From Pelomonas sp937871895 (GTDB taxonomy: Bacteria > Pseudomonadota > Gammaproteobacteria > Burkholderiales > Burkholderiaceae_C): DNA of 64,000 bases. Location: NCBI RefSeq assembly GCF_046348265.1, contig NZ_JAXMEO010000007.1, one strand, 5' to 3'. The position numbers and the translations under genes are program-made. The notes under the pieces were generated by a model that saw only the letters and a program-made list of their open reading frames with translations, was not told the origin of the DNA and did no database searches. Shown here in pieces: positions 51,136 through 60,684 of the stretch; the stretch's first letter is position 1; each line of letters starts with the position of its first letter.

Positions 51136-54100
51136 ATGCGTCGCTGTGGCGCGCCGTTGCGCCTGTGCTGGCGCGGTTTGCGCGCGCTCGTGCTGCTGCT
51201 GGCGGGGCTGCTGCTGGTGGCCTGGTTGGTGGTGCACTGGGCGATTCTGCCGCGCGTGGACGGCATGCGCCCGTGGCTGGAGCGAGAGGCCACGAAGGTG
51301 CTGGGGGTGCCCTTGCGCATCGGCAGCCTCAAGGCTGAATCCGGCGGCTGGATGCCGGCGCTTGAGCTGCGCGACGTGCAGCTGCTGGACCGCACCGGCC
51401 CCGGCGCGCGCGAGGCCCTGCGCCTGCCGCGTGTCTCGGCCGTGCTGTCGGTGCAGTCCCTGCTGGTCTGGGAGCCGCGCTTTGCCCAACTGCTGATCGA
51501 CGCGCCCGAGGTCGAGATCCGGCGCGACCGCACGGGCCGCATCTTCATCGCCGGGCTGGACGTCGAAGGCGCCGAGAAGGCGGAGGCCAGTGGTGCCGGA
51601 GATGCCTGGGAGGATTGGTTCTTCAGCCAGCCCGAGCTGTGGGTGCGCAATGGCCGCCTGCGCTGGCTGGACGAGCGCCGCGCCGCCCAGCATGACAGCC
51701 CGCCGGCTGCGCTGGAGCTGGACGGCGTCAACCTGCTGCTGCGCAATGGCCTGCAGCGCCACCAGTTCCGGCTGGACGCCACGCCGCCTGCGGCCTGGGG
51801 TGAGCGCTTCAGCCTGCGCGGCCAGTTCCGCCAGCAACTCCTCAAGCGCCCGGGCGACCTCAGCCACTGGCGCGGCGAACTGTTCATGGACCTGCCGCGC
51901 ACCGACCTGCGCGAGCTGCGCCGCCATGTGGACCTGCCCTTTGACCTGCGCGAGGGCGATGGCGCCGTGCGCGCCTGGGTCGATGTGCAGGCCGGCCAGC
52001 CCGCCGCCGCCACGGTGGACCTGGGCCTGCGTGCCGTGCGCCTGCGCCTGCTGGACGGCGCCCCCGAGCTGCAGCTGAACGAGATCGAGGGCCGCGTCGA
52101 GCTTTCGCGCGTCAAGGACAAGCTCAGCCTGCAGGCGCGCCGCCTGGGCTTTGTCAGCGGCGACGGCATCGTGTGGCCGCGCTCGGACTGGGGTGTCAGC
52201 CTGCAGATGGCGCCGCCCAAGGGCCAGGCCAGCGCCGAGGTGCTGGGCGGCGAGGTCAATGCCCAGCGGCTCGACTTTGCCCTGATGGCCCAGATCGCCC
52301 AGCGCCTGCCGCTGGGCGAACGCAGCTACCACCTGCTGGCCAGCTTGCAGCCCGAAGGCGTGCTGACCGAGCTGCACGGCAGTTGGCTGGGCCCGCTGGA
52401 GGCGCCGCGACAGTACCGCGTGGCGGCGCACCTGGAGGGCCTGGCGCTCACGGCCGGCACGCCTGCCCGCCCGGGAGCCCTGGGCCGCCCCGGCGTGCGC
52501 GGCGCCAGCCTGCAGCTGGAGGCCACCGAGCAAGGCGGCCAGGCGCGGCTGGTCGTGCGGGACGGCCGCGTTGAGCTGCCCGGCCTCTTTGAAGACCCTT
52601 TGCTGCCCATCCACGAGCTGCAGACCCGCCTGCACTGGCGCCTGCCCCAGCCGGGCGACAAGCAGGGCGCCTACGAGTTCGCGCTGCAAGACTTGAAGCT
52701 CCAGACCCCGGATGCGCGCGGCGAGTTCGAGCTGCGCTGGCACCGCGCACGGGACGCCGCCGGCCCCGGCACCATCGACCTCAGTGGCCAGCTCGACGGC
52801 CTGGCCGCCGCGCGCGTGGCGCGCTACATGCCGCTGTCACTGCCGGCGACGCGAAGCTACCTGAGCCGCGCGCTGCTGGCCGGCGAGGCCGAGGGCGTCA
52901 GCGTGCGCTTGAAGGGCCCGCTGGCCGAGTTCCCGTACACCGCGCCGGGCAGTGCCGGTGTGTTCCGCGTGGCCACGCAGGCGCGCGGCGTCAGCCTGGC
53001 CTATGTGCCGCCCGCGCCCGACGGCACGCCGAGCAACTGGCCACCCTTCGAGCGCATCGACGGCGAGCTCATCTTCGAGCGCGACGGCATGCAGATCCGC
53101 AATGCGCGGGCGCGCATGCTCGGCTACGAGGTCTCGGGCGTGAACGGCGGCATCGCCCACTTCGGCGCCAAAGCCCAGCTGCAGCTCGACGGCCAGGGCA
53201 AGGGCCAGCTCACGGACCTGCTGCGCTTTGTGCGCGGCTCGCCGCTGGACGGCTGGCTCTCGCACGCGCTCGGGCAGGCCGTGGCCAGCGGGCCCAGCAC
53301 GCTCAAGCTCGGCGTGCAGATCCCGCTGTGGGAGGGCGCGCCGCCCGGCACCGTCAAGGGCCAGGTGCAACTGGCCGGCGTGGAGCTGCGCCTGCGCCCC
53401 GACGTGCCCCACCTCAGCGACGCGCGGGCCCGCATCGACTTTGACGAGCGCAGCGTGCAGCTCAGCGGCGGTGGCGCGCGGCTGCTGGGCGGCGAGGTCA
53501 GCATCGACGGTGGCAGCCAGAAGGACGGCAGCCTGCGCTTCGGCATCCAGGGCCAGGCCAGCAGCGAGGCCTTGCGCCAGGCCGCCGAGCTGGGGCCGTT
53601 GGCCCAGCTCGCCAGCGCCATGAAGGGCCAGACGGCCTACCGCTTCCAGCTGGCCATGCAGGGCGGGCAGAGCGAGGTCAGTTTTGCCAGCAACCTGCAA
53701 GGCATGGCGCTGGACCTGCCGGCCCCGCTGCGCAAGGAGGCCGATGCCGCACTGCCGCTGCGCTGGCTGCAGGTGCCCATCGCGGCGGGGCGCGATGAGA
53801 TCCGCGTCGAGCTGGGCGCCAGCAGCGCGCCCTTGCTGCAGGCCCAGCTGCAGCGCGACACCACCACCGGCCGCGCGCTGCGCGGCGCCATCGCCGTGCA
53901 GGACAAGCTGCCCGCGCTGCCGCCCAGCGGCATCGCCGTGCAGCTGCAGGCCGCCAGCCTCGACCTCGATGCCTGGCAGGCCCAGGTCGCGCGCTGGGCG
54001 CGCCAAGCGCGCATGGGCGCGGCAACAGAAGCGACCGCCGCCGCCCCCGACCTCAGCTGGCTGCCCCAGCAGGTCAACCTGCGCAGCCGCCAGCTGCGGC

Positions 54101-55245
54101 TGGATGGGCGCCAGCTCAGCGGCGTGGCCGCGCAGATCTCGCGCAACCCCGATGCCAGCGTCTGGCGCCTGCAGCTCGACGCCGAGCAACTGGCCGGCCT
54201 CGTCGAGCTGCGCGGCGTGCAGTTCAGCGCGCCGGCCGAGGTGGCCGAGGTGCATGCGCGGCTCAGCCGCCTCTCGCTGCCGCGCCAGGACGCCGACACC
54301 ATGAGCGCCCGCGCCACCGAGCTGCTCGACCGCGAGGGCGGCGCCAGCTTCCCGGCGCTGGACATCGTGGTGGACGACTTCGAGCTCAAGGGCAAGCGCC
54401 TCGGGCGCCTGGAGCTGCAGGCCCGGGTGCCGGGCCGCAGCAGCGGCGCGCGGGACTGGCAGCTCGACCGCATCGAGATCAAGTCGCCTGACGCCACGCT
54501 GCACGGCCAGGGCAGCTGGGCTGCACCGCGCCCGGGCAGCCCGCGCCGCACCGAGCTGGAGCTGCAACTCGACATCGCCGACGCCGGCCGCCTGCTGGCC
54601 CGCCTGGGCCAGCCCGCCACGCTGCGCGGCGGCAAGGGCAGCATGAGCGGCCACATCAACTGGGACGGCTCGCCCCTGGCCTTCAACTACCCCAGCCTCG
54701 GCGGCGAGCTCAAGCTGCAGCTCGACTCGGGCACCTTCCTGAAGGCCGAGCCCGGCGTCGCGCGCCTGCTCGGCGTGCTGAGCCTGCAGTCCCTGCCGCG
54801 CCGCCTGTTGCTGGACTTCCGGGACGTGTTTGCCGACGGCTTCGTGTTCGATGGCGTCACCGCCGACGTGCACCTGGCCAATGGCGTGGCCCGCAGCGAC
54901 AACATCCGCATCCGGGGCGTGCAGGCGGCCGTGCTGGTGGACGGCAGCAGCGACCTGGCGGCCGAAACCCAGGTGCTGCGCGTCGTCGTCGTGCCCGAGA
55001 TCAATGCCGGTGGCGCCTCGCTGGCCTATGCCGCCATCAACCCCGCCGTGGCGCTGACCACCTTCCTGGCCCAGCTCGTCTTCAGCCGCCCCATGGCGGC
55101 CGCCAACACGCGCGAGTTCCACATCACCGGGACGTGGAGCGAGCCCAAGGTCGAGCGCGTCGAGCGCATTCCCGAGGCGGTCCGCGAAGCTGCGCGCGCT
55201 GCCTCGGCCCCCCCCACGCCTTCAACACCCGCCTCCGCCCCATGA
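51136..55245 (+). CDS. yhdP: YhdP-family AsmA-like protein (large membrane-anchored)
   Basis: The 1369-residue protein has one N-terminal helix (LRALVLLLAGLLLVAWLVVHW) and a very long beta-rich periplasmic region (DUF3971 and AsmA_2). The segments VLGVPLRIGSLKAESGGWMP, MPLSLPATRSYLSRALLAGE, and near the end ADVHLANGVARSDNIRIRG and FHITGTWSEPKVERV match the TIGR02099/YhdP family. YhdP forms a hydrophobic groove that moves phospholipids from inner to outer membrane with TamB and YdbH. The ATG at 51136 lies just before the anchor helix. The downstream amidase gene overlaps by four bases, a common Burkholderiales arrangement. Confidence 0.95.
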   Translation: MRRCGAPLRLCWRGLRALVLLLAGLLLVAWLVVHWAILPRVDGMRPWLEREATKVLGVPLRIGSLKAESGGWMPALELRDVQLLDRTGPGAREALRLPRVSAVLSVQSLLVWEPRFAQLLIDAPEVEIRRDRTGRIFIAGLDVEGAEKAEASGAGDAWEDWFFSQPELWVRNGRLRWLDERRAAQHDSPPAALELDGVNLLLRNGLQRHQFRLDATPPAAWGERFSLRGQFRQQLLKRPGDLSHWRGELFMDLPRTDLRELRRHVDLPFDLREGDGAVRAWVDVQAGQPAAATVDLGLRAVRLRLLDGAPELQLNEIEGRVELSRVKDKLSLQARRLGFVSGDGIVWPRSDWGVSLQMAPPKGQASAEVLGGEVNAQRLDFALMAQIAQRLPLGERSYHLLASLQPEGVLTELHGSWLGPLEAPRQYRVAAHLEGLALTAGTPARPGALGRPGVRGASLQLEATEQGGQARLVVRDGRVELPGLFEDPLLPIHELQTRLHWRLPQPGDKQGAYEFALQDLKLQTPDARGEFELRWHRARDAAGPGTIDLSGQLDGLAAARVARYMPLSLPATRSYLSRALLAGEAEGVSVRLKGPLAEFPYTAPGSAGVFRVATQARGVSLAYVPPAPDGTPSNWPPFERIDGELIFERDGMQIRNARARMLGYEVSGVNGGIAHFGAKAQLQLDGQGKGQLTDLLRFVRGSPLDGWLSHALGQAVASGPSTLKLGVQIPLWEGAPPGTVKGQVQLAGVELRLRPDVPHLSDARARIDFDERSVQLSGGGARLLGGEVSIDGGSQKDGSLRFGIQGQASSEALRQAAELGPLAQLASAMKGQTAYRFQLAMQGGQSEVSFASNLQGMALDLPAPLRKEADAALPLRWLQVPIAAGRDEIRVELGASSAPLLQAQLQRDTTTGRALRGAIAVQDKLPALPPSGIAVQLQAASLDLDAWQAQVARWARQARMGAATEATAAAPDLSWLPQQVNLRSRQLRLDGRQLSGVAAQISRNPDASVWRLQLDAEQLAGLVELRGVQFSAPAEVAEVHARLSRLSLPRQDADTMSARATELLDREGGASFPALDIVVDDFELKGKRLGRLELQARVPGRSSGARDWQLDRIEIKSPDATLHGQGSWAAPRPGSPRRTELELQLDIADAGRLLARLGQPATLRGGKGSMSGHINWDGSPLAFNYPSLGGELKLQLDSGTFLKAEPGVARLLGVLSLQSLPRRLLLDFRDVFADGFVFDGVTADVHLANGVARSDNIRIRGVQAAVLVDGSSDLAAETQVLRVVVVPEINAGGASLAYAAINPAVALTTFLAQLVFSRPMAAANTREFHITGTWSEPKVERVERIPEAVREAARAASAPPTPSTPASAP

Positions 55246-56036
55246 AAGTTGCCGCCCTCCAGATGGTCTCCGGCCCCGACGTGGCCGCCAACCTCGCGAC
55301 TGCCCGCCGCCTGCTGGAGCAAGCCGCCGCGCAAGGCGCCCGCCTTGCCGCGCTGCCCGAGTATTTCTGCCTGATCGGCCAGCATGACCGCGACAAGCTC
55401 GCGATTGCGGAAAGCCTGGGCGACGGCCCCATGCAGACCATGCTCGCCACGGCGGCGCGCGAGCTGGGCCTCTACGTCGTCGGCGGCACGCTGCCCTTGA
55501 AGGCCGAGACGCCGGACCGCGTCCGCAACAGCACCCTGGTCTTCGACCCGCAAGGGCAGCGCATTGCGCGCTACGACAAGATCCACCTCTTCGCCTTCGA
55601 CAACGGCCGCGAGAGCTACGACGAGGGCCGCGTGCTGGAGGCCGGCAGCGAGCCCGCGAGCTTCGAGGTCGATGGACTGCGCGTGGGCCTGTCGGTCTGC
55701 TACGACCTGCGCTTCCCCGAGCTGTTCCGCCGTTATGCGCCGGTTGATTTGCTGCTGGTGCCCGCCGCCTTCACCCACACCACCGGCCAGGCGCACTGGG
55801 AGCTGCTGCTGCGCGCCCGCGCCGTCGAGAACCAGTGCTATGTGCTCGCGCCCGCCCAGGGCGGCACCCACCCCAATGGCCGCCGCACCTTTGGGCACAC
55901 GGAGCTGATCGACCCCTGGGGCCAGGTGCTGGCCGTGCAGGCGGAAGGCGAGGGCGTGGTGATCGGCGAGGTGGACCCGGCGCGCGTCGCCCAGGTGCGC
56001 GAGCAGCTGCCGGCGCTGAAGCACCGCAAGCTCTGA
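55242..56036 (+). CDS. Carbon-nitrogen hydrolase (nitrilase superfamily, Nit/omega-amidase type)
   Basis: The 264-residue enzyme starts MKVAALQMVSGPDVAANLAT. The catalytic triad is complete: glutamate in LAALPEYFCLIGQ, lysine in YDKIHLFAFD, cysteine in VGLSVCYDLRFPELFR. This places it in the nitrilase branch near Nit1/Nit2, which hydrolyse deaminated glutathione or omega-amides of 2-oxo acids. The start overlaps the yhdP stop (ATGA). The substrate is inferred from family only. The pair yhdP-nit is conserved in this group of bacteria. Confidence 0.94.
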   Translation: MKVAALQMVSGPDVAANLATARRLLEQAAAQGARLAALPEYFCLIGQHDRDKLAIAESLGDGPMQTMLATAARELGLYVVGGTLPLKAETPDRVRNSTLVFDPQGQRIARYDKIHLFAFDNGRESYDEGRVLEAGSEPASFEVDGLRVGLSVCYDLRFPELFRRYAPVDLLLVPAAFTHTTGQAHWELLLRARAVENQCYVLAPAQGGTHPNGRRTFGHTELIDPWGQVLAVQAEGEGVVIGEVDPARVAQVREQLPALKHRKL

Positions 56037-56043
56037 CGGAGCT

Positions 56044-56820
56044 TCAGCGCGTGGCGCCGTAGCGCGCCAGGATCTCGCGCAGCGCCGCGCTGCCGCGCAG
56101 CTGGTTGATGCCGGCCAGCACGCGCGTGGCGTCCAGCTTCGAGGTCTTGGGCACGGCGCAGTGGTAGTGGGACTTCTCGATCACCAGCTGCCAGGGGGCC
56201 AGCCCGGCGTCACCCCAGGTACGCAGATGCCAGTCCAGGCTCTGGCGGCTGACGGCCGCGTAGTCGCTGCGGTGCACGGCCAGCTTGCGCAGCACGGCGG
56301 CCATGTCGAGGGCGTCCTCGCGCTGCGCCTGCTGGGCCGCAAACAGTGGCTCCAGGCTGGGGTAGCTGAAGCCGCGCACCGTGCCGACCCGGTCACCCGG
56401 CCGCAGCGCTTTGAGCGTACTCAGACGCCGCGCATTGCGATGGCCCACCAGCACGTCCGAGGTCTCGAACAGCGGCTCGCTCCAGTGGTAGCGCTCGGGG
56501 TGGGGTGTCCAGCTGGGGCTGAAGTGGCAGCGCAGGTCGAACGCGCCCTCGGCCATGGCGTCATCGAGACGCAGTTGCGGCACCTCCACCTGCACCACCC
56601 GCAGGCCCGCGCGCCGGGCGGCGGCGGTGACCACGTCGAAGGTGATGCCGCGCACCAGTTGGTTCTGCTTCAGCTCGCCAAAGGGCAGGGTCCAGGTGCC
56701 GGACACGGCCACGCGCAAAGGCGGGGCGGGCGGGGTCGGCGGGGAATTGGGCTGCAGCGGTGTGGCCGCGCTAGACAGGCCGCCCAGGCAAAGCGCGAGG
56801 GCCAGGAGCCAGCGCGGCAT
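56044..56820 (-). CDS. Periplasmic solute-binding protein, type 3 family-like
   Basis: The 258-residue protein has a signal peptide (MPRWLLALALCLGGLSSAA) and a proline-rich linker, then LRVAVSGTWTLPFGELKQNQ and RGITFDVVTAAARRAGLRVV. This is the first lobe of amino-acid-type binding proteins (PF00497). Later, DVLVGHRNARRLSTLKALRP and VGTVRGFSYPSLEPL follow the usual lobe-swap pattern. No permease or ATPase gene is nearby, so it may be a stand-alone sensor or scavenger. It ends 7 bases after the amidase on the opposite strand, and the ABC auxiliary lipoprotein lies 17 bases upstream. Confidence 0.85.
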   Translation of the reverse strand: MPRWLLALALCLGGLSSAATPLQPNSPPTPPAPPLRVAVSGTWTLPFGELKQNQLVRGITFDVVTAAARRAGLRVVQVEVPQLRLDDAMAEGAFDLRCHFSPSWTPHPERYHWSEPLFETSDVLVGHRNARRLSTLKALRPGDRVGTVRGFSYPSLEPLFAAQQAQREDALDMAAVLRKLAVHRSDYAAVSRQSLDWHLRTWGDAGLAPWQLVIEKSHYHCAVPKTSKLDATRVLAGINQLRGSAALREILARYGATR

Positions 56821-56837
56821 GCGGTGGCCTCGCCGGG

Positions 56838-57407
56838 TCAGGGCCGCAGCGCGACCACGTCGCGCAGCATGGTCTGGATGCTGGCGTGCAGCGCGCGCTC
56901 GGTGGCGATGCGCTGGCGCTCGGGGAGCGACAGGAGGGCATCGCCCAGGTCGGCGTTTTGCTCGGTGCGCACCACGCGCTCGTAGAGGATGCGGTTGTTG
57001 GCGTTGCGGTCCAGCAGGCGGTAACGCACGGCAGTGCGCACGGTGACTTCCAGCGCCACCAGCGGCTGCTCCAGCACCAGCAGCTCGGCGGCCAGCTCGA
57101 AGCGGGCTGGCGGCTCGGGCCGGCGGGCGTGCAGCTCGGCCGCCTGGAGCGACTCCTCCAGCGCCACGCGCAGGGCCTGGTTGCTGAGCTTGCTGCCCCA
57201 CCAGCGCCCGGTCTCGGCGCCACCCTTCGGAGGCGCGGTGACGATCTGCTGACGCAGCGCCTCGGGCACGAAGTTGCGCATCTGCAGCGCCTCGGCCGGC
57301 GCGAGCGCGGCCGGCCCCGGCAGTACCGGCGTGCCGCAGGACTGCAAGCCGGCGGCCAGCAGGGTCAGCAGTGCGGCGCGCAGGGCGAGAACCGGACGGA
57401 ATTCCAT
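56838..57407 (-). CDS. ABC-type transport auxiliary lipoprotein family (LptE/PqiC-like)
   Basis: The 189-residue protein has a lipobox (LAAGLQSCG) near residue 25, so it should be membrane-anchored by a lipid. The segment GRWWGSKLSNQALRVALEES and the strands FELAAELLVLEQPLVALEVT and YRLLDRNANNRILYERVVRT match the ABC_trans_aux (PF03886) beta-rich fold of PqiC and related proteins. The function is unclear without neighbouring transporter genes; it lies beside a periplasmic binding protein on the same strand. The start at 57407 begins MEFRPVLALRAALLTLLAAG. Confidence 0.82.
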   Translation of the reverse strand: MEFRPVLALRAALLTLLAAGLQSCGTPVLPGPAALAPAEALQMRNFVPEALRQQIVTAPPKGGAETGRWWGSKLSNQALRVALEESLQAAELHARRPEPPARFELAAELLVLEQPLVALEVTVRTAVRYRLLDRNANNRILYERVVRTEQNADLGDALLSLPERQRIATERALHASIQTMLRDVVALRP

Positions 57408-57528
57408 GCCCTGGATGCTAGGCGCCGGGCGGCGGGCCATCGACTCAAATAGCCGTGCGCAAACGGCCCATTCCTCGCATCCATCTTGGGCGCAGAATTC
57501 AAGCCATGCGTACGCAGTTGGGTGGGCA

Positions 57529-58371
57529 ATGGCATTGACCAGGGGTTGGCTGGCGCTGGGGCGGCTCGGCGTGCTGGGCCTGGCCCTGCTGGCCGATCTG
57601 GCCGGCGCCGCCTGTTCGCGGCCCATCTCGGTGCCCATGGCCCCCACGGGCCTGAGCGTCTACTTCCAGGGCGAGCAGGCCCTGGGCATCTACCCAAGCT
57701 TGCTGCGCGACCTGAGCGCGCGCCTGCCCTGCGACTTCCGGATGCGTCAGGTGCCCCGGGCCCGGCAGCTGATGCTCTTCGAATCGGGGCAGCTGGACCT
57801 CTTCATCCCGGCCACCGAGGTCCCGGCCCGCGCCGAGTTCGGAGAGTTCGTCCCGCTGGTGCAGGCCCGCATCGCCTTGGTCGCGCTGGGCGACGGGCGG
57901 GCCCTGCCGGGCTCGGTGCCCGAGCTGTTGGCTGCCTCGGACCTGCGTGTGGCCGTGGTGCGCAGCTACTCCTATGGGCCGGCCTATGACGCCTTGATCA
58001 CGACGCTGCGCGAGCGCCGCCGCCTGCTGGAGGAGACCGACCCGGCCAGCGTGGCGCGGGCCTTGCAGATGGGTTTGGCACAGGTCTCGTTGATCCACCC
58101 GCTCACCTTGATGGGCGTCATGGTCACCGAGCCCGCGCTGGCCCCGCTGCTGCGTGAGGTGCACACCGGCACCTTGCCGGAGTTCGGCTGGACGACCAGC
58201 GGTGCCTACCTGTCCACCCGGTCGCTCGGCGAGTCCGACCGGCGTCTGTTGAAGCAGGCGCTGGTGGAGGCGGCACGCAGCCAGGCCGTGTGGCGCCAGG
58301 TCACCCAGATCGCCTCCATCGCCCAGCAGCACAACGGCATGCGGCCGCTGCCGGCCAACTTGTTGCCCTGA
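57529..58371 (+). CDS. Periplasmic solute-binding protein, type 3 family-like
   Basis: The 280-residue protein has an N-terminal hydrophobic signal (WLALGRLGVLGLALLADLAG), then strands and helices of the PBP fold: LGIYPSLLRDLSARLPCDFR, RQLMLFESGQLDLFIPATEV, FVPLVQARIALVALG, then LRVAVVRSYSYGPAYDALI. It lacks permease partners, like the preceding opposite-strand protein. The two are divergent (57407/57529) but not close paralogues. They may act as signal-sensing binding proteins; the ligand is unknown. Confidence 0.82.
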   Translation: MALTRGWLALGRLGVLGLALLADLAGAACSRPISVPMAPTGLSVYFQGEQALGIYPSLLRDLSARLPCDFRMRQVPRARQLMLFESGQLDLFIPATEVPARAEFGEFVPLVQARIALVALGDGRALPGSVPELLAASDLRVAVVRSYSYGPAYDALITTLRERRRLLEETDPASVARALQMGLAQVSLIHPLTLMGVMVTEPALAPLLREVHTGTLPEFGWTTSGAYLSTRSLGESDRRLLKQALVEAARSQAVWRQVTQIASIAQQHNGMRPLPANLLP

Positions 58372-58457
58372 CGGCATCGCCCCAGGGGCGCAGGATTGCG
58401 CCGCCAAATGGCTCATCGTGGGACGCTGGCAGGCGCGGGCCTGCTGCTGCTGCGCCG

Positions 58458-59663
58458 TCAGCGGCTGCCGAACATCAGCTGCTGAGCCAGCCGGCGCTTG
58501 AGCGGCCCGGCCAGCTGCACGGCGGCCAGCGCCGCGCCGCGCACCGCTGGCAGGCCCGGCCAGCGCCAGGCAAAGCTGCGGGCGAGGAAATCGGTCGCGG
58601 CGATCATGGGCCAGCGGTCGGGCGCGCGTTGCCACTCGATGCGGGCGAGCGTGTCATCGAGTGAGCGCTCGGGGTGCAGGCGCAGCGCATCGACCAGCGC
58701 ATGCGCGTCGCGCAGCCCGAGGTTGAGGCCCTGACCGGCCACCGGGTGCAGGGTCTGCGCCGCATTGCCAATCCGCAGCGTGCGGCCATTGACGAGCTTG
58801 GTCTCGACATTGAGTCCCAGCGGGAAGCACTTCAGCGGCCCGACGCCGGCAAGCATCCCCGCCGCCTCGGGGAGCTGGCGCTGGATCACCACCTGGCGCT
58901 GCGCGGCATCGAGCCCCGCGATGTCGTCTTCGTCTTGCGGCATGCACCACACCAAGGCCGCGCGTGGGCCTTGCGTGTCACGGGGCAGGGGCAGCAGGGC
59001 GAGCGGGCCATTGCGCGTGAAGCGTTCGATGGCGCGGCCTTGCAAACCCGGCTCCGCCAAGCGCACCTGGCCAACCCAGGCGTTCTGTTCGTAGTCGCGG
59101 CTGAGGCGCTTGCGGTCCTGCTCGGCGAACACACCACCTTCGGCGACCACGGCCAGGTCGAAGGTTTCGGCGATGTGGCCCTCGCCGATTTCCAACTCGA
59201 CGCCATCGGCCACGGGCTTGATGGCGTGGACGGCGGTGGCGAAGCGGGTGCTCAAGCCCTCGCGTTGCATGGCCACCCAGCGTGCCTGCAAGGGCGCAAC
59301 GACGGCGCCATAGCTCAGCACCGCGCCTAGCTGCACCACGCCCTGCTCGGCGGCGGTGATGCGCACCTCGGGCTCGCCCGCCGTGCCAAACACCGGGTGC
59401 GACAGCGTCGGCGGCGCCTGGCTGACGTGCACCTCGCGGATGGCCTCGGCGCTGGCGGGCACCCAGGCCTGCAGGCGCTGCAGCAACTGCACGCTGCCGA
59501 GGTTGAGCGCCAGGGTGCGTGCGTCACCGCTGATGTCACGGTCCAGCGGGCGCTGGTCAAAGAGGCTGACGCGGATGTGCGGCAGCCGCTCGGCCACCAT
59601 CAAGGCCAGCGCCAAACCCACCGGGCCGGCGCCCACGATGGCAAGGTTCATGGGAGGATTCAT
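58458..59663 (-). CDS. FAD-dependent monooxygenase, UbiH/UbiF/COQ6 family
   Basis: The 401-residue flavoenzyme has the ADP-binding motif LAIVGAGPVGLALALMVAE, the DG-like segment FDLAVVAEGGVFA, and GNAAQTLHPVAGQGLNLGLR with the flavin-binding aspartate and glycines replaced only conservatively. These enzymes hydroxylate the aromatic ring of ubiquinone precursors. The exact position (C1, C5 or C6) is unclear, as betaproteobacteria use several versions. The start is ATG 59663 (MNPPMNLAIVG) or 59651. It is divergent from the aldo/keto reductase gene by about 33 bases, so promoters overlap. Confidence 0.92.
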   Translation of the reverse strand: MNPPMNLAIVGAGPVGLALALMVAERLPHIRVSLFDQRPLDRDISGDARTLALNLGSVQLLQRLQAWVPASAEAIREVHVSQAPPTLSHPVFGTAGEPEVRITAAEQGVVQLGAVLSYGAVVAPLQARWVAMQREGLSTRFATAVHAIKPVADGVELEIGEGHIAETFDLAVVAEGGVFAEQDRKRLSRDYEQNAWVGQVRLAEPGLQGRAIERFTRNGPLALLPLPRDTQGPRAALVWCMPQDEDDIAGLDAAQRQVVIQRQLPEAAGMLAGVGPLKCFPLGLNVETKLVNGRTLRIGNAAQTLHPVAGQGLNLGLRDAHALVDALRLHPERSLDDTLARIEWQRAPDRWPMIAATDFLARSFAWRWPGLPAVRGAALAAVQLAGPLKRRLAQQLMFGSR

Positions 59664-59696
59664 GGCTACGGAATCTATCCCAGTGGAGGCGCCTGA

Positions 59697-60677
59697 ATGC
59701 AATACCGCCGTCTTGGCCGTTCTGGCCTGCAGGTCTCCGAGTTGTCGCTCGGCTCCTGGATCACGTATCACAACCAGGTGGGGGTGGACGCCGCCGTCGA
59801 GATGATGGCGGCGGGCTTTGATGCCGGCATCAACTTCTTCGACAACGCCGAGGTCTATGCCCAAGGCCAGAGCGAGGTGGTGATGGGCCAGGCGCTCAAG
59901 AAGCTCGGCTGGGCGCGGCTGAGTTACGTCGTCTCGACCAAGCTCTTTTGGGGCCTGGAGGCGCCGGGCTCCCAGGTCAACCGCCGCAACACGCTCAACC
60001 GCAAGTACCTGCTGCAGTCCATCGACGCCTGCTTGCAGCGCCTGCAGCTGGACCATGTGGACCTCGTCTACTGCCACCGGCCCGACCCGCACACGCCGAT
60101 TGAAGAGACCGTCTGGGCCATGCACGACATGGTGGCGCGCGGCAAGGCGCTGTACTGGGGCACCAGCGAGTGGAGCGCCGCCGAGATCCGCGCGGCCTGG
60201 GACTTGGCGCAGCGGCACCACCTGCACAAGCCCATCGTCGAGCAGCCGCAGTACCACCTCTTCCACCGCCAGCGCGTCGAGGTCGAGTACGCGCGGCTCT
60301 ATGAGGACCTCGGTCTCGGCCTCACCACCTGGAGCCCGCTGGCTTCGGGTCTGCTCACCGGCAAGTACCGTGACGGCATCCCGGCCGGCAGCCGGGGCGC
60401 GATGGAAAACCTGGCCTGGCTGCGCGACGGCCTGCTGGACCCGGCGCGCAATGCAGCGGTGGGCAAGCTCGCGGGTGTGGCGGCCGACCTGGGCTGCAGC
60501 CTGGCCCAGCTGGCCATTGCCTGGTGCAACCGCAACCCGCGCGTGTCGAGCGTCATCCTCGGCGCGAGCCGCGTCTCGCAGCTGCAGGACAACCTGGGTG
60601 CCCTGGCCGTGACGCCCAAGCTGACGCCCGAGGTGCTCGCGCGCATCGATGCACTGACGCAGCCCCTGGCCCGCTGA
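59697..60677 (+). CDS. Aldo/keto reductase, Kv-beta-like family
   Basis: The 326-residue TIM-barrel NADPH oxidoreductase begins MQYRRLGRSGLQVSELSLGS. The catalytic tetrad is visible: Asp in FFDNAEVYAQGQSE, Tyr in the same segment, Lys in VVSTKLFWG, His in LVYCHRPDPHTPIEE. The length and the tail (VILGASRVSQLQDNLGAL) resemble the voltage-gated potassium channel beta-subunit group (AKR6) and YghZ, which reduce aldehydes such as methylglyoxal. No channel is nearby. The physiological substrate is unknown. The KAP NTPase gene starts eight bases after its stop. Confidence 0.95.
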   Translation: MQYRRLGRSGLQVSELSLGSWITYHNQVGVDAAVEMMAAGFDAGINFFDNAEVYAQGQSEVVMGQALKKLGWARLSYVVSTKLFWGLEAPGSQVNRRNTLNRKYLLQSIDACLQRLQLDHVDLVYCHRPDPHTPIEETVWAMHDMVARGKALYWGTSEWSAAEIRAAWDLAQRHHLHKPIVEQPQYHLFHRQRVEVEYARLYEDLGLGLTTWSPLASGLLTGKYRDGIPAGSRGAMENLAWLRDGLLDPARNAAVGKLAGVAADLGCSLAQLAIAWCNRNPRVSSVILGASRVSQLQDNLGALAVTPKLTPEVLARIDALTQPLAR

Positions 60678-60684
60678 CGCCGCC